Shown here: one piece after another, positions 12,549 through 23,490 of the stretch
Layout: each line of letters begins with the position of its first letter
Position numbering within the stretch: the stretch's first letter is position 1
Source of the DNA: Mangifera indica
Taxonomy: Eukaryota > Streptophyta > Magnoliopsida > Sapindales > Anacardiaceae
Assembly (NCBI RefSeq): GCF_011075055.1
Contig: NW_025401112.1
Coordinates: forward strand, 310,001 to 374,000
DNA: 64,000 nucleotides
Reading direction: 5' to 3'
Position numbers and translations under genes: made by a program
Notes under the pieces: model-generated
The model's input: only the letters and a program-made list of their open reading frames with translations
Database searches by the model: none
Told to the model about the DNA's origin: nothing

Positions 12549-13114
12549 TGAAATTGAAAGAAAAATGAGAATCTTACCGCAGATGGATCAAGAGACTTTG
12601 CAGATTCAGCTGTCTGTAGAAACCCCCGCAAATTTTTATCGCATTCATTTTTATCATCCGTATGTTCCACTGAATAAAACAGCATCCCTCTCAAACCGGT
12701 CTCGTTTATTTTCTCGATGCAACGTTCAGCCTCAGCGGCGGATTCGCCGGCGCAGAAATGTTCGTAAAAGGTGTGTCTAACGAGGCCAGTGATGATTTCG
12801 CGGGAGATATCAATGTCCATTAGCCTGGAATTCATAACCCACAAGCCGAGATCAACGACGGGCCCGACGGCTGCGATGTTGAGGTTCAACAAGGAACGTA
12901 GCAACTTGGCCGAGGAAATCGTTCGGAAAAGCTTCTGATGGTCGTGAGTGTTAAGCGTTGAGGAACATGGGTCGTGTTTTTCGATGGTCGGGTTGGGTTT
13001 CTCCGCAAAATTCAGTGGGGAGACGGAGGTTAGGGAGGAAGAAGCAGAGCTGAGCGGCCTTGTAAAGGAGCGGGCGTTGTGGAGGAGCTTTGGTTGGAGA
13101 AAACGAATGGCCAT
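11089..13114 (-). CDS. ProDH: Proline dehydrogenase (mitochondrial), three exons
   Basis: Flavoenzyme that oxidises proline to pyrroline-5-carboxylate at the inner mitochondrial membrane, the first step of proline breakdown. Exons on the minus strand are 13114-12578, 12131-11245 and 11128-11089, joining in frame to 487 aa, close to the roughly 500 aa of Arabidopsis ProDH1. The N-terminus (MAIRFLQPKLLHNARSF) is basic and Ser-rich, as expected for a mitochondrial presequence. Barrel and FAD-site motifs are present: DAED near residue 272, KLVRGAY near 333-339, ATHN near 388, EFAQLYGMSD near 415, YMPYGP near 440 and LLRRAEENRG near 453. The short last exon encodes KELKRRLTASIF. Without that exon, exon 2 would read into a TAA at its donor site, so the third exon is inferred from family endings. 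Intron 1 holds a (TA)n run. No disabling change was seen. Confidence 0.93.
12516..12547. repeat. (TA)n microsatellite in ProDH intron 1
   Basis: About 32 bases of alternating ta lie within the first intron of proline dehydrogenase. Seen directly. Confidence 0.9.
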
Positions 13115-13204
13115 AGACGTTTGAGATCAAGCCTTTTCCTCCTCTGCTTTGGGGGTCTCTTTAGCTTTGGGAAACTGGAATTTCTCCGTCCGATTCTGCT
13201 TCTC

Positions 13205-13212
13205 TTTTTATA
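13205..13212 (-). promoter_or_regulatory. Putative TATA box of ProDH
   Basis: The minus strand reads TATAAAAA about 90 bases upstream of the ProDH start codon. Position and sequence fit a plant core promoter. The transcription start was not determined. Confidence 0.5.
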
Positions 13213-13231
13213 AATGTGAAAAAAAAGCAGA

Positions 13232-13237
13232 ATGAGT
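13232..13237 (-). promoter_or_regulatory. Putative ACTCAT (PRE) element of ProDH
   Basis: The minus strand carries ACTCAT about 20 bases upstream of the putative TATA box and about 118 bases upstream of the ATG. In Arabidopsis ProDH1 an ACTCAT element is known to mediate induction by proline and hypo-osmolarity through group-S bZIP factors. A hexamer can occur by chance, so support comes mainly from its position in front of this particular gene. Confidence 0.45.
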
Positions 13238-13348
13238 TAAACGTTCGCAGACGGAGGGTTTATGTAGGGAAATTAAAGGTTTGCTGACGTGTAAATTGAT
13301 ATATATTTATAGTAAAAATAAAATAAAAATATGCTGGCTTATTGATTT

Positions 13349-13992
13349 CCTTTGGGTCCTTAAGGTTTGACTTAAGTACCTTAGGTCCAATAGATTTGAA
13401 ATAGCATTTATCAAATCAAAATATAAATATATAGATGCTAGCCGAAAATTCTCGGAAAATCATTATTTCAATCTTTTACAAAATTATCTCATATTAATAA
13501 TAGAGATGAATTTGAACCAACTTATCTTGAGGTCAATTGTTAGCTCGATTCATTTGAACTCAAACCATAAATTAAATTCAGGTTCAATACAATATTATTA
13601 AGCTTGAGCCATGTGAGTGTACAATTCGATAGACTCGTAAATAACTTAGGAATGTAGAAAAAACGAAGTTATTTAACAAATTCAAAATGATGTTGTTTCT
13701 GTATTAATGTTACGTTATATAAGCAACACAAAATGATATTATTTATTATATTTTTGTTCTAAATATATAGAGTCAAGTTTGAACATTACTTGTTGTATCG
13801 TGCTCAATTTATATCCTTCAAAACTTTTCAAAATTTAGCTTAGACTCAAGCCCAACTCCCCCTTTGCCAAGCCAAGTTTGAGCAAAGTTAAATTTGAGTA
13901 TATCCTAATTAAGAGGGATCTAAATGTAATTATTAGATTATACTGGACCGGAAATACCTAAGTCAAACTTTAAGGACCCAAAAGATCCCTTA
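13349..13992. mobile_element. Inverted-repeat element disrupted by a nested MITE
   Basis: The left end contains tttgggtccttaaggtttga. The right end on the minus strand contains tttgggtccttaaagtttga. Both continue with similar bases for about 40 positions. Between the two ends lies the hAT-like MITE at 13501-13907, so the outer element probably inserted first. No coding capacity was seen. Confidence 0.55.
13501..13907. mobile_element. hAT-like MITE, family A copy 1
   Basis: Begins tagagatgaatttgaac and ends, read inward on the minus strand, taggatatactcaaattt. The flanking octamers attaataa and attaagag match at 6 of 8 bases, as for an aged hAT target-site duplication. The interior is palindromic and rich in gagttcgaa-like words shared with the other family A copies. 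Confidence 0.55.
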
Positions 13993-16500
13993 TCATTATA
14001 TAGAGTCTTGTAATTTTATTTTATTGTTGTTTCTATTTTTGTTTTTTCCGTTGGAGGTTCGCGCCTATTTCTTCTTGTTAAAGGACAAAATAGAACTACT
14101 TTCCCTCTTTTTCACAAATAATAAAATTATAAAATAATTTTAAAAATAAAAGCAATATTTGGAAAATTATAAATTACGGTTTGGGATTTTTGTTCCAAAT
14201 TGAAAACTCATTTATTAGGCTTCATAAAATATAATAATGATAATATTTTTGAATATTTAATTATATAATAATATATATATTTAATTAAATATTTAAAGTT
14301 AATTAATATGATACTTAATAATATTATGTTTTTCATTAAGTATTCATATGCTATTAATTAATGTGACTTCCTTAAATAATGAGACCTTAATTGCCCAACA
14401 TTTCCATTTTAAGATTAATATTTTTAATATATTTCCTTAAAAAAATTTAAAAAGATACTTGAAATTCAGTTGACATGTGTGTACCATAAAAAATTAATAA
14501 AATTATGTAAACAAATAATATATATAATTTTATATATAAACAATAATATATTATCATATGATCAAATATTTAGTTAATAAAAATAGAAATTATTCATATT
14601 TTCATTTAATTTACATTTATATACACCGCTTTGAATTTTTAAATCTAAAATATATTAAATGTGTATTTTATATGTTTTTCATATTAAACGCATATTTTTT
14701 TCTCTTTTTATGTTTTTTGTCTTTTATAAATTTTTTAAAGTATGAAAATATTCCTTACGTTTTCAATTAATTACTATAATATCATAATTATATAAAAAAT
14801 TTAAACTTTTATCATTCAAATCCCTAATCTCTTCTAATAATTTTTTTTTTGCGATAATTGAATCTTGTTAATATATTATGTTATATTAAATTTAATAATT
14901 AATTAGATACTTTACATTTAAATTGTCAACTAAAATATCTATAAAAGGTGTTAAAATTATAATTAATATTATCATTTTTTTTAAGCATATTAAACCCGTA
15001 TATATACGTTTCGTATCTTTTTTTATTTGAATTTTATGACCATTTTCGATAAACTATTTTTGACCATTTATTGTATTATACCTATATAATTTTCATACCA
15101 TTTTTTCTGTATTTACTAACTAGGATTTAATGTTATTTTATTTTTAATTTAAAATTATCCAATCATATTATGATACGTCACTGTTTGTACACATAACACC
15201 GCTCTTCTTAAAAATGGTTGTTGCTGACTCATGCTTAGGTGGAGTTGCATCATTTGATAACTTTGAGATTAAAATTAGAATTTAGTTTCTGTAATTTTTT
15301 CCCAAATTGATAATTTACTAATTTGCCCTAAATTAAATTTTATTAATTGTAAGCTCTGGAATGGGGTAAATTCTAGACACAAAGACAAGTAGATGGTGGG
15401 CTTGCTGAACCACCCCATGTTCAACGTTGCTTCTTCTGGATTCATCTTTTTATTTTGATAATAAATTGAAGATAAGGTTTTCGATAACAAGATTCAAGTA
15501 TGGCAGTTGGGGGGATTTGGTTGTTGGGATTGAATGAATGATTTCGTTTTCATTTCAGAAAGCTCCATTAATCATATACAAATTCATTTGGCCGATGGGA
15601 ACAGCCTAATTTCGTATGTTTACAAATGAAGAGTACAAACAAGTTAATTTCAAATTAGAGTTTTAGTTTAATAGTTAGATTCAAGATTAATTTGTTGTTT
15701 CATTTTATAATACTATTTATTTTATCGATGATATTTTTATCCCTCCATTGATACTATACATCATATTGTTAACCCTCTAATGATATTATATATCGACTTA
15801 AACAAGTTCATACTAGAGATGATAAGTTTTACTCGAGTTTGAATTAGCCAGACTTAGATTAAACCTCCATGGAAGAGGAACAACAAGAAGAATTTAACAT
15901 ATCCACCCACTATATAGTTAAAGAGGATTTCTTTATAATCATCTGTGATTTGCTTTTATTGCCACAACTTAATTTGGGGTTTTAATATATATTAGGCATC
16001 TTGCACCATGGATAACTAAATATTGTGGCAAAAATAAGAATCATTTGACAAGTGATGCAGGCAACAATCAGACAGACCATCTCTCATCAGCCAAAAGAAT
16101 CAGATAGACAAAATTGCCAAACATGTGTGGCAGGAAATGGAGATGTCTTAATTTACATCTTGACAGGTGCCCATCTTTTTCCAAGTCCAACAAAGAAAAG
16201 AGTACAGAAGAGCAGCAGGGGAGGCAATTTGGTTGCTTTGCTTTAAAGAGGATTGCAGTGACAATGAATATAGATAAGAAGTTGTGTTAGCAAAAGAGAG
16301 ATTATTTTTATGCATACACATCGTGTTGATCAATATATATTACTGGACAAAGATAAAAAACATGTCTAAGCCTGATAGCAATGAAATTACATCATAAAAT
16401 ACCATACACAATCTGGCCACAGGCAATTTGAGGTAGAGAATTTGATAACTTCCCTCGGATTTCCTTTTACGATTATAGTTCTTATACTGTCCTAAACTCA
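13993..16500. other. AT-rich intergenic DNA
   Basis: No supported gene. Contains degraded copies of the short foldback family C near 14.51-14.57 kb and 15.12-15.21 kb (atcatatgat and aatcatatta cores). Open frames at 14558, 15275 and 16052 have no motif or splice support. Confidence 0.4.
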
Positions 16501-16527
16501 TAGAACTACAAGCAAAAAATCTTATAC

Positions 16528-17457
16528 CATTGCAGTCACTCCAGCCATTGCACTCTTTAGAGAACCAGGTGAAGGCGGATCTCCTGCAGTTCAAAAGCAA
16601 GACAGTGTTAGACCTGATCAACAAGTTGTAAAAAAAATTCCTAATAAACTCCGGCCTTGATGCCAGATAACACTGTTAGTCCAAGAATCTTGATAAGATG
16701 GCCTCCCAGACCTATGAACAATAGCAGCAACAAAGTGCACAAACTGTTGAACATTTTTTAATAAATATACAAGTGTAGCTACAAGGGAGTGTCCTTCTAA
16801 ATACTACTGGTTAGTATTTTTGCTCTGGGTGGAAATCTTATCTTTGTACAAATAATAAAATTATGCTGTCCACTTAGAATATACAAATGGCTACACATTT
16901 GATATATGTTATTAAATGATTTGGTGATTTTAAATTAAAGATAAAATAATACCCAATCAAATGATGACATATTATATATGTACTCAACTATACACAAAAA
17001 TAGGTATGCACAACATTGCTCTTGTACAAAAGTGCAAATGTATCAAACATTACTAGCTAAGTTTACACAACTGTCCAGATTTCAGGTAGAAATATTTCTT
17101 GAAACAAACACTTTCATGAGGTGTGAATTCAAAGGCTTTACGGATTATACAGATTACCAGTTACAAGAATAGAATACCTGCTAAGACTATGTACAGTCAG
17201 ACCACGCTCAGTCACTTCTATACATGTATGTGAGCCAACAAAGCCATTTCCACCAAATACAGGTATCTAAACAAAAAGAACGGCCAGTTATAGTTAGAAG
17301 GAGAAGCATTTGTAGTATGGCTCAAACGGAGAAACAAAATTCAAGAAAGCCCTTCAGTACAGATTACCTTGTCCATTGAAGGCTGCTGGTCCCCTAGTGC
17401 CCCATCTACCTTGTTTGAACCGGTTGACAACAATCTCCCGTTTTTAGACGCAGCCAT
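16528..17457 (-). pseudogene. 5' part of an At5g15910-like NAD(P)-binding Rossmann-fold gene, 3' end missing
   Basis: Four consecutive exon-like blocks are readable on the minus strand: 17457-17368, 17266-17178, 16711-16656 and 16583-16528. Together they encode about 97 residues. They include STGSNKVDG, the dinucleotide-binding glycine motif IPVFGGNGFVGSH, ERGLTVHSLSRSGRPSYQDSW, VIWHQG and SPGSLKSAMAGVTAM. From memory, these follow the start of the plant At5g15910 family (atypical short-chain dehydrogenase, about 270 aa). The expected next block, beginning VISCVGGFGSN, is not found downstream, and the fourth block runs into gta taa. The third block has gc instead of gt at its 3' end. The first exon may also lack the full transit peptide. 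I infer a truncated duplicate, though a short expressed transcript is possible. It lies head to head with the phosphoglycerate mutase gene. Confidence 0.65.
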
Positions 17458-19294
17458 TTTACTGTCTCAAATTATTGAGAAGATCACATTCTTTTTTCCA
17501 CGCTCTAATCTAATGGGGTCAATATCACACTCATTAAAGATAATTTCACAACCTAAAACCGGATATTTCAAGCACATTTTCATCTAGCGTTACGAAAAGA
17601 AGCCAAACAGTTAAAGAAAAGAAAAAATATATAAAAACCCAGATGACAAACAAGCGTACACTAAAGAAAACAAAAGCAAATTCACAAAAAGACAAAAGGG
17701 TCACAAAACTCGGCCAAGTTATTTAGAAAAGAACCAAAAAAACAGTTAAAACAAGTAGCATAAGAGCATTTACAACAAGATTCTAGGAAGCGAAGAGTGT
17801 GAATCAATCAAACGTGAACTGAGAATCGATTTCATATTGTGGGATTTACTCTCTTTGTTGTTTCTTGGTATAGAATTGCGTTTTTAAGCAAAGAATTTAT
17901 TAGCTGTAGTGCTTTTGTAACGGAGCAGCTTCTAAACTTGCAACGTAACGGAGCAGAGAGACAACACATGGCGCGTAACAGAGCAGGGACCGGACAAGTG
18001 TTCGATCAGATGTTTGGTTTAAGTCCATCTAGGTTGTTTTGTTTTTGCTACTTCCAAATTTCCGTTTGTTTTACAAAAATATTTTCTGAAAGTATTTACT
18101 TTTTATAACTCCAATGTAAATTAGTAAAAATACTCATCTCCTCATATAAATTAAGAAACTGAATTGATTCTGTTTAATATTAAAAGTTTATTCTGTGAAA
18201 AACAAAAACTTTTTTTTTCTATTTCCAACCTCTTTTTGGTCTTCAATTAATAAGAAAAAAGTGAACGGTGAGGTTTAAAGATTCTTTTTTAAGAATAATC
18301 AGAACCCAGAAACTGTAACCAGCTTAAACACAGTTTTCTCTTCTCTTTTCGACTCTAAACAAGCTTCAAATATTTAAACTTGAATCTATTCTTTATTTTT
18401 TGAGGTGAGTTTTCTTATTAATCACCTTATAACTTCACGCTTTTTGTTCATTTCTTAGTCTGGATCGAGATTTCCATTTTTCTTTTTTAGAGCCTTTGCT
18501 TGATTTCTTTGAGTTGATGTTGATGAGGGTTTCATGTTGATATATAGTTTTAGTTGTTCATTCATCCAATTTTACCTGATAATGCGATTACCCATTTGGA
18601 TTTTGCTGTTAATATTGAGAATATCATCCTTTTCATCTTATCTTCATTAAATTTATTCAGAATTTTTTCTTTGCTTTCTTTATATTTAGTGGTTAAAAGA
18701 AGAAAAATGGATGCTTTATTCTTGTAATTGGATGTATTCTGTAGGTTAAGTGAATGCCAGCTTTTATTTCATTTTGTTTAATATTAATCTAAAGCTTGTG
18801 TGGGGTTCTTTGGCTTGGTTCTCTGTTAGTTTTGATGGCTATGTTGCATGCCCAATTGATTTTAATACTCTGAGTTTTTGTCTAAACTTCTAATCAAATG
18901 AATTGGATAGTTAAAATCTAGGAAAAGTTCTTTTGCATCTTTTATTTTGTGCCTGAATTTCACTTGTATGTGTCTCTTGGTGTTTAGGTCGCTGAAATGA
19001 ATTTCACAGAACAGTCAAGATAAATTATCAAATTTTGAAACTATATATGACACCCATGTTATTGTGATCTGAGTTACAGTTTAGGTATTTTTACTTGTAA
19101 CTATGTATAAATTCCAATTCTCCAAGTGTAGGGCAGAATTTCTTTAGTTACTTTTTTGTATTCTTAGGTTTTCTTTTCCTTGGCTGTAGCTGCTGTATCT
19201 GGTAATAGCTGTAATTATTGAAGTTGGTAATTCAAGACACTTCGATTTTCTATTCATTTTGGGTACTACGCTGAAGAAAGATACCTATATAACC
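17458..19294. promoter_or_regulatory. Divergent upstream region with 5' UTR of phosphoglycerate mutase
   Basis: This gap separates the truncated minus-strand gene from the plus-strand phosphoglycerate mutase. A pyrimidine-rich leader near 18330-18400 ends at a good splice donor (gag followed by gtgagt at about 18402). This suggests a 5' UTR intron of about 0.8 kb before the coding exon at 19295. The acceptor was not fixed. The open frame at 17839-18108 has no recognisable motif and is not annotated. Confidence 0.45.
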
Positions 19295-22180
19295 ATGAGT
19301 GGTCACCAGCAGCCCAAGAGAAGAGTGGCACTTGTGTTGATTGATGGGTTGGGGGATGTATCTCTACCAAGATTTGGATATAAGACTCCGTTGCAAGCAG
19401 CCAATGTGCCCAATCTAGATGCCATTGCATCTGCAGGAGTTAATGGTCTCATGGATCCTGTTGAAGTAGGCTTGGGTTGTGGAAGTGACACAGCACACCT
19501 TTCTTTATTAGGTTATGACCCACGAGTATACTACAGGGGACGAGGCGCTTTTGAGTCCATGGGAGCTGGATTGGCCATGTCACCTGGGGATATTGCATTC
19601 AAGGTGGGCATAAAATGAAAGCATGTAGTTCTGATAGATCTCGCATGATTTTAATTAGTAAATTTTTCTGTAATTCAGCAAGCAACTGTTTTTTAATAGC
19701 ATGGCAGTATCTAGATTTTCACTTTTCTGATGTTTTCATTTTTATATGGAACCTCCTTTCTGGGTTTTCCCCTAAACATTCACCATGCTTTGCACCATAC
19801 CAAGTTAGATCAGTCATTTTGAAGTGACAAACATAAATGTTGATATATTTTCTTTTAAAATTTCTTTATTCTTACAGTCTCTTCTATTGTCGTTTTTATC
19901 ATTTGGTCCATTTTTTTTGTATAATTTGGTAATATATTGGTGTTGAAATTCCATCACAATTGTTCAACCTCCAGTCAAATTTTGCTACATTGGATGAGAA
20001 GACTGGAATAGTTACCAGTAGGAGGGCCGACCGGCATTTTGAAGAGGAAGGACCAGTCCTCTGTGCTGCATTGGATAGAATGAAGCTACCATCTTTTCCG
20101 CAGTATGAAGTTAGAGTCAGGTGCTTATGTTTCCACTATGATTATCAATTTATATGCATGTGTTTTGCAGTGCAGACGGATGATTTAAGAAATTTATCGT
20201 ACTCAACAAAAAAATTCTAGAAACTTTAAAATATATTCTGGTCTTTGAACATAATTATTTATTTAAAAGTTCCTATGATTCAGAATTAATCATAATGTCT
20301 CTCCTATTAATCAAGTTGGATAAAATTCTCAAATTTTAAGGTACATCAAATACCTTAGTTTCTGGCTTGATGCCGTATGCTTCTAAATTTCAGATTTCAT
20401 TTATAGACAAATTTAGCACATGGTTGTCTTTTGTAGGTATGCAACAGAACACAGGTGTGGGGTGGTTGTAAAGGGACCAAAATTAAGTGGAAATATATCA
20501 GGAACTGATCCTTTGAAAGACAATCGCCTACTACTGCAAGCTGAGCCACTAGATGATACTGATGAAGCAAAGCACACAGCGGCAGTTGTTAATGAGTTAT
20601 CCAAGGAGATTTCAAAAATTCTTGTTTCTCACCCATTAAATGCAAAACGAGCAGCAGAAGGGAAGAACATTGCCAATGTTGTTCTTTTGCGGGGCTGTGG
20701 TATTCGAATTGAGGTGTGCTCTAATCTTGAATAATCTGTCATCATGTTATAATCTACATCTCTTTCTTTCTTCCTTTTTTCCATTGGGTCGGAGGGGAAA
20801 GGGCTAAGGAATGGTATTGTTTATAGTCTATATCTTGGGAAGAATCTGTTTAATTATACATATATCTTTTCAACAGGTTCCTCCGTTTCAAAAGAAACAT
20901 GGGCTGTCGCCATGCATGGTAGCTCCTACTAAAATAATTGCTGGTTTGGGCCTATCACTTGATATTGATATCCTGGAGGCTCCTGGTGCCACTGGAGATT
21001 ATCGAACACTTTTAACTTCCAAAACCAATGCTATAGCTAAGGCACTCTCAGCTCCTTTGAATACATGCCCTAATGTATTTGTACCAGGGGAGGATGAGCA
21101 CAAACCAGGGCGACCAGACGGCTATGATTTTGGATTTCTCCACATTAAGGTCTTAACATTCTGACTGCTGGGTATAATTTTGTCTTTTTGTGTTTCCATG
21201 TGCCCTTTGCTTTACCACTTCAAACACTTGCATTTTATACCAGGGTGTCATTTTTGTTATTTATTTTTTTTAGTTTCTTCCCTTTCTATGAGCTTCTGTA
21301 ATCATTGCTAGCCAAAAATCTTGTGAGAAACCTAAATTGGATTTGTGTCTTACCAAAGATGAACTCTTTTGCAACACCACCTGCAATGATGCCAAATGTC
21401 ATATGTTATTGATTTTGGAACCTCTGAACTGAAGACCTTTGGGCATTATCTCATTGTCTTTCATAACAAGCTGTATTGACAGTCAAAAATCATTTCATTT
21501 TCTTGATTTTCGATGCTGATTTGTTTCTTCTTAGATGCTTAAGATGTCATTTTACCTTACCATTTCCTTTTTTCCCCTTTCTTTTATGGCATCAGATAAT
21601 GGAAATCATATAGTTATTATGCTTATGAGCTTAAAGCTTGGATCAGAGAATTACCATGTCATGATGTTAAAGATTTTTTTCACAATTTGTATTTCAGGCA
21701 GTTGATGATGCAGGCCATGATAAGGCCAGTGTTTTCAAAGTCAAAGCATTGGAAGCTATCGATCAAGCAATAGGTCAGCTGGCCAGACTCCTCTGGCAGG
21801 CAGAGGGAACCAGGGATTTCCAATACTTCCTTTGTGTCACTGGAGACCACTCAACCCCAGTTGAATATGGAGACCACAGCTTTGAATCAGTTCCCTTCAC
21901 AATGAGCCGGTTAAAAGACTTTGTGGGGGCAGTAGGAGGGGAGTCTACTGTCATGAAAACTTCCCTTGACCCATTTCCTCTTCCAGCCATAAAGGCTGGT
22001 GAGGACCTAACAGAAGATACAGAAACAGAGAAAGATAGAAGTAGCCATCAGCTTCAAGCTTTCAGTGGTGATTCAGTATGTGAGTTCAATGAGATAGCGG
22101 CAGCAAGGGGTTGTCTTGGACGTTTTCCGGGAGGTGAGATGATGGGAATTATAAAGAACTATCTTAAACTAAGCGCATAA
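19295..22180 (+). CDS. Cofactor-independent phosphoglycerate mutase, archaeal (ApgM) type, five exons
   Basis: Expected to interconvert 3-phosphoglycerate and 2-phosphoglycerate without 2,3-bisphosphoglycerate. It belongs to the alkaline phosphatase superfamily and resembles Arabidopsis At4g09520 and At3g30841. Exons 19295-19603, 19975-20120, 20437-20713, 20877-21149 and 21698-22180 join in frame to 495 aa, the usual family length. Metal-site and catalytic motifs are present: LVLIDGLGD with Asp17; GCGSDTAHLSLLGYDP with Ser64 as the likely phosphorylated residue; DDAGHDK at the start of the last exon; and GDHSTP with a second nearby histidine motif. No targeting peptide is obvious, so a cytosolic location is inferred. 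The start is the ATG at 19295, because the upstream in-frame codons have no ATG and belong to the leader. Enzymatic activity of the plant ApgM branch is less well established than that of the canonical plant iPGAM. Confidence 0.93.
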
Positions 22181-22260
22181 ACTTCTTTTCTGGAACTCAG
22201 AGATACCTCCTGATGACACATCGATCAATGCCTATGCTGGCTCTTAAGTTATCTCTCTTA

Positions 22261-22266
22261 AATAAA
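22261..22266 (+). terminator. Poly(A) signal of the phosphoglycerate mutase gene
   Basis: An AATAAA hexamer lies about 80 bases after the stop codon, a typical place for a plant near-upstream polyadenylation element. Confidence 0.45.
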
Positions 22267-22528
22267 GATGATTTGAAACTGAAAATAACTGTGATCTTGT
22301 TAGTCATTGTCATCAAAATTTCGGCATCATTTTCTGACATTGTAGGATAACCGGATCTTTCAGTTTTTTGTCATAAAGATGTATAGAACTGCTTTGGTGA
22401 ATTTATCTGGCATCAAATGTGCTTTACAGAATTGTTTTCAAATTCTAAGAACCTGCTTAGTATAGAATTGGCAAAAGAAAATTTATGAGAAGGAAAAATT
22501 TTCCTGATTGCGGAATGGAATATAAAGC

Positions 22529-23118
22529 TAGAAATGGGGTGGATACGAACTAAATTGAACTTAAACACCCTTTGTTCGAGTTCAATTTAAATAAAATGTA
22601 GTTTGGTTTTAGTTCGATTTGAGTTTGTCGAGTCAAAATTAGAGGTGATTAGAGTTCGGTTTGAATAAAAAATGATTTGGTTTGATTTAAATTTATAGTT
22701 CAAATTTGTGATTTGGTTTGGTTTGAATTCATGGTTCAATGTGGTGCATTGACAAATGATATTGTTTTGTTTTATTTAAATAATAGACAAAACTATCGAT
22801 TCGAACAATAAATTTAAGTTGAATTAAGTTATAAAATTGAACCATTGATTCAAGTTATAAATTCAAGCTGAATTGAACCATGAATTTGAATTATTGATTT
22901 GAATAATAAATTTAAGTTGAATTTGAGTTAGATCAAATTGAACATTTCTTTAACTCAAGTTTGATTTGGTTTAAATGAATCGAATCTTCTAGTTTAAATT
23001 CGATTTGAATTTGAAATAAATGAATTTGATTTGAATTTAAATTAAATAAATTTGAATTAAATCAATTAAATTGAATCGATTTTTAAAATCGAGTCAATTT
23101 AGTTTGGATCTAACTCTA
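22529..23118. mobile_element. hAT-like MITE, family A copy 2 (long, diverged)
   Basis: The left end contains ggatacgaactaaattg and the right end on the minus strand ggat-ccaaactaaattg preceded by tagagtta. The interior consists of imperfect repeats of tttgatttgaattt-like words and their complements. At about 590 bases it is longer than its relatives. No target-site duplication could be recognised. It fills most of the gap between the mutase and the DUF1262 gene. Confidence 0.45.
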
Positions 23119-23490
23119 GTTAGAAGTGGATAAAAGCAACGCAAAAGAATATTACATAGTGGTAGAAAAAGTGGAAGCACCATAACAAATTTGTCTGTCC
23201 AATGTGCTCTACTTTAATTTTCTTCTAAATTGAATCTTCGGTTGCCAATTGTTTAACTCGACGATTTCATATCTTACTCTCTCTCTCTCTGCTGAAAGGT
23301 TGAAAAATCAGGCCCGCTTTGAGCATTCAAATTCAATCATTCATACGATCATTTACATAAAGTATACAGATCATGTCACCGCACCCAGGATTCCCTTTCT
23401 TAATTCTTAAGCAAAATTATCGCATAAACCCACTTTCCCCCTCTTCTCCCCTGCATCCACGCACACACAGAAAGGATAAGCTGAGCAGCC
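23119..23490 (+). promoter_or_regulatory. Upstream region and leader of the DUF1262 gene
   Basis: Contains a (CT)n pyrimidine patch at about 23277-23290, typical of plant core promoters, followed by a leader of roughly 200 bases before the ATG. An open frame from 23373 overlaps in another frame and is not supported. Confidence 0.35.

Noticed and set aside
12320..12577. Extension of the first ProDH exon into a frame containing a Tyr-Ile repeat
   Set aside because: It is read-through of intron 1 across the (TA)n microsatellite. A normal gtaaga donor at 12577 and frame continuity with exon 2 show it is intronic.
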